This document shows positions 4,879-5,169 of a DNA stretch of 5,169 bases, in pieces (within the stretch, counting starts at the first letter, position 1; each line of letters begins with the position of its first letter). The DNA lies in contig JAAZJE010000087.1 in NCBI GenBank assembly GCA_012800515.1, positions 1 through 5,169 on the forward strand, read 5' to 3'. The translations under genes were made by a program, and so were the position numbers. Origin of the DNA: Clostridiaceae bacterium (lineage in GTDB: Bacteria > Bacillota > Clostridia > Saccharofermentanales > Fastidiosipilaceae). Under the pieces are notes generated by a model, which searched no databases, was not told where the DNA came from, and worked only from the letters and a program-made list of their open reading frames with translations.

Positions 4879-5169
4879 CAGATTCGTCGGCGCCCGAAAA
4901 CGCCTGTTAGTGTCTATTATTGCCTATTAGCGAGTCCCACAACTCAGGGCTTTCGGCAAGTTTGCAACTAATGTCCCCGCACAGACCTCGGAAAAGGCCC
5001 CCGGCGGGACACAAACTGCAAAGTTGCCGAAAGCAGATTCGTCGGCCCCGGGAAACGCCTGTTAGTGTCTATTATTGCCTATTAGCGAGTCCCACAACTC
5101 AGGGCTTTCGGCAAGTTTGCAACTAATGTCCCCGCACAGACCTCGGAAAAGGCCCCCGGCGGGACACAA
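4795..5169. repeat. 155-bp tandem repeat array, 2.4 units visible
   Basis: Units begin at 4795, 4950 and 5105, a period of exactly 155 bp. The third unit is cut by the window edge after 65 bp. By my comparison units 1 and 2 differ at six positions (about 96% identical), and the visible part of unit 3 is identical to unit 2. Each unit has two parts: an 84-bp imperfect palindrome, then a 71-bp segment containing a doubled CTATTA phrase and ending CTCAGGG. The open frames crossing the array (4714-4971 and 4920-5126, plus strand) share the same repeat-derived peptide, have no convincing ribosome binding site and look spurious. This could be an intergenic repeat family, a non-coding RNA array or the edge of a larger satellite-like region. 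I cannot name the family. Confidence 0.92.

Noticed and set aside
4714..5126. Two plus-strand open frames across the 155-bp array sharing an identical peptide segment
   Set aside because: The shared peptide is just the translated repeat. One frame starts inside the operator, and neither has a convincing ribosome binding site or a recognisable domain.
4795..5169. CRISPR array or integron attC array
   Set aside because: The whole 155-bp unit is repeated, with no unique spacers between short repeats. I also found no properly placed R''/R' core pairs (RYYYAAC and GTTRRRY) or cassette genes.

Overview
The window looks like a piece of a bacterial chromosome with moderate-to-high GC. It has strong AGGAGG-type ribosome binding sites and textbook sigma70-type promoter hexamers. 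I cannot place the organism. A Firmicutes-like bacterium (for example Negativicutes or Clostridia) or another anaerobe is plausible, but that is inference only. All three convincing genes lie on the minus strand, so transcription runs right to left.

Right to left: (1) Positions 4795-5169 hold an array of 155-bp tandem repeats, two full units and a third cut by the window edge. Each unit carries a long imperfect inverted repeat, and no gene is credible there. (2) Positions 4668-4736 are a compact control region. It has a consensus -35 (TTGACA) and -10 (TATAAT) and two copies of a TTGA-N8-TCAA operator 32 bp apart. The promoter-distal copy sits inside a perfect palindrome with 18-bp arms. (3) Positions 4246-4650 encode an ArsR/SmtB-family metal-sensing repressor with a complete SmtB-like alpha5 zinc site. 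(4) Nine bases later, 1756-4236 encodes a P1B-type (ZntA/CadA class) Zn/Cd/Pb efflux ATPase. Its usual N-terminal heavy-metal-associated domain is replaced by a His/Cys-rich region built from 12-residue repeats. (5) A 136-bp gap carries a separate likely promoter for (6) 273-1619, an FAD-dependent oxidoreductase of the FAD_oxidored type with unknown substrate. (7) Positions 1-272 have no gene but contain a CTACGG-rich low-complexity tract.

The regulator and ATPase form a classic zinc/cadmium detoxification operon. The repressor would sit on the two operators and block the promoter. Excess metal would bind the alpha5 site and release it, and the ATPase would then export the metal. Because the operator overlaps the regulator's own promoter, the circuit should be autoregulated. 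The oxidoreductase has no visible link to metal handling and appears to be its own transcription unit. The least ordinary parts are the repetitive N-terminus of the ATPase, the elaborate operator, and the 155-bp repeat array.
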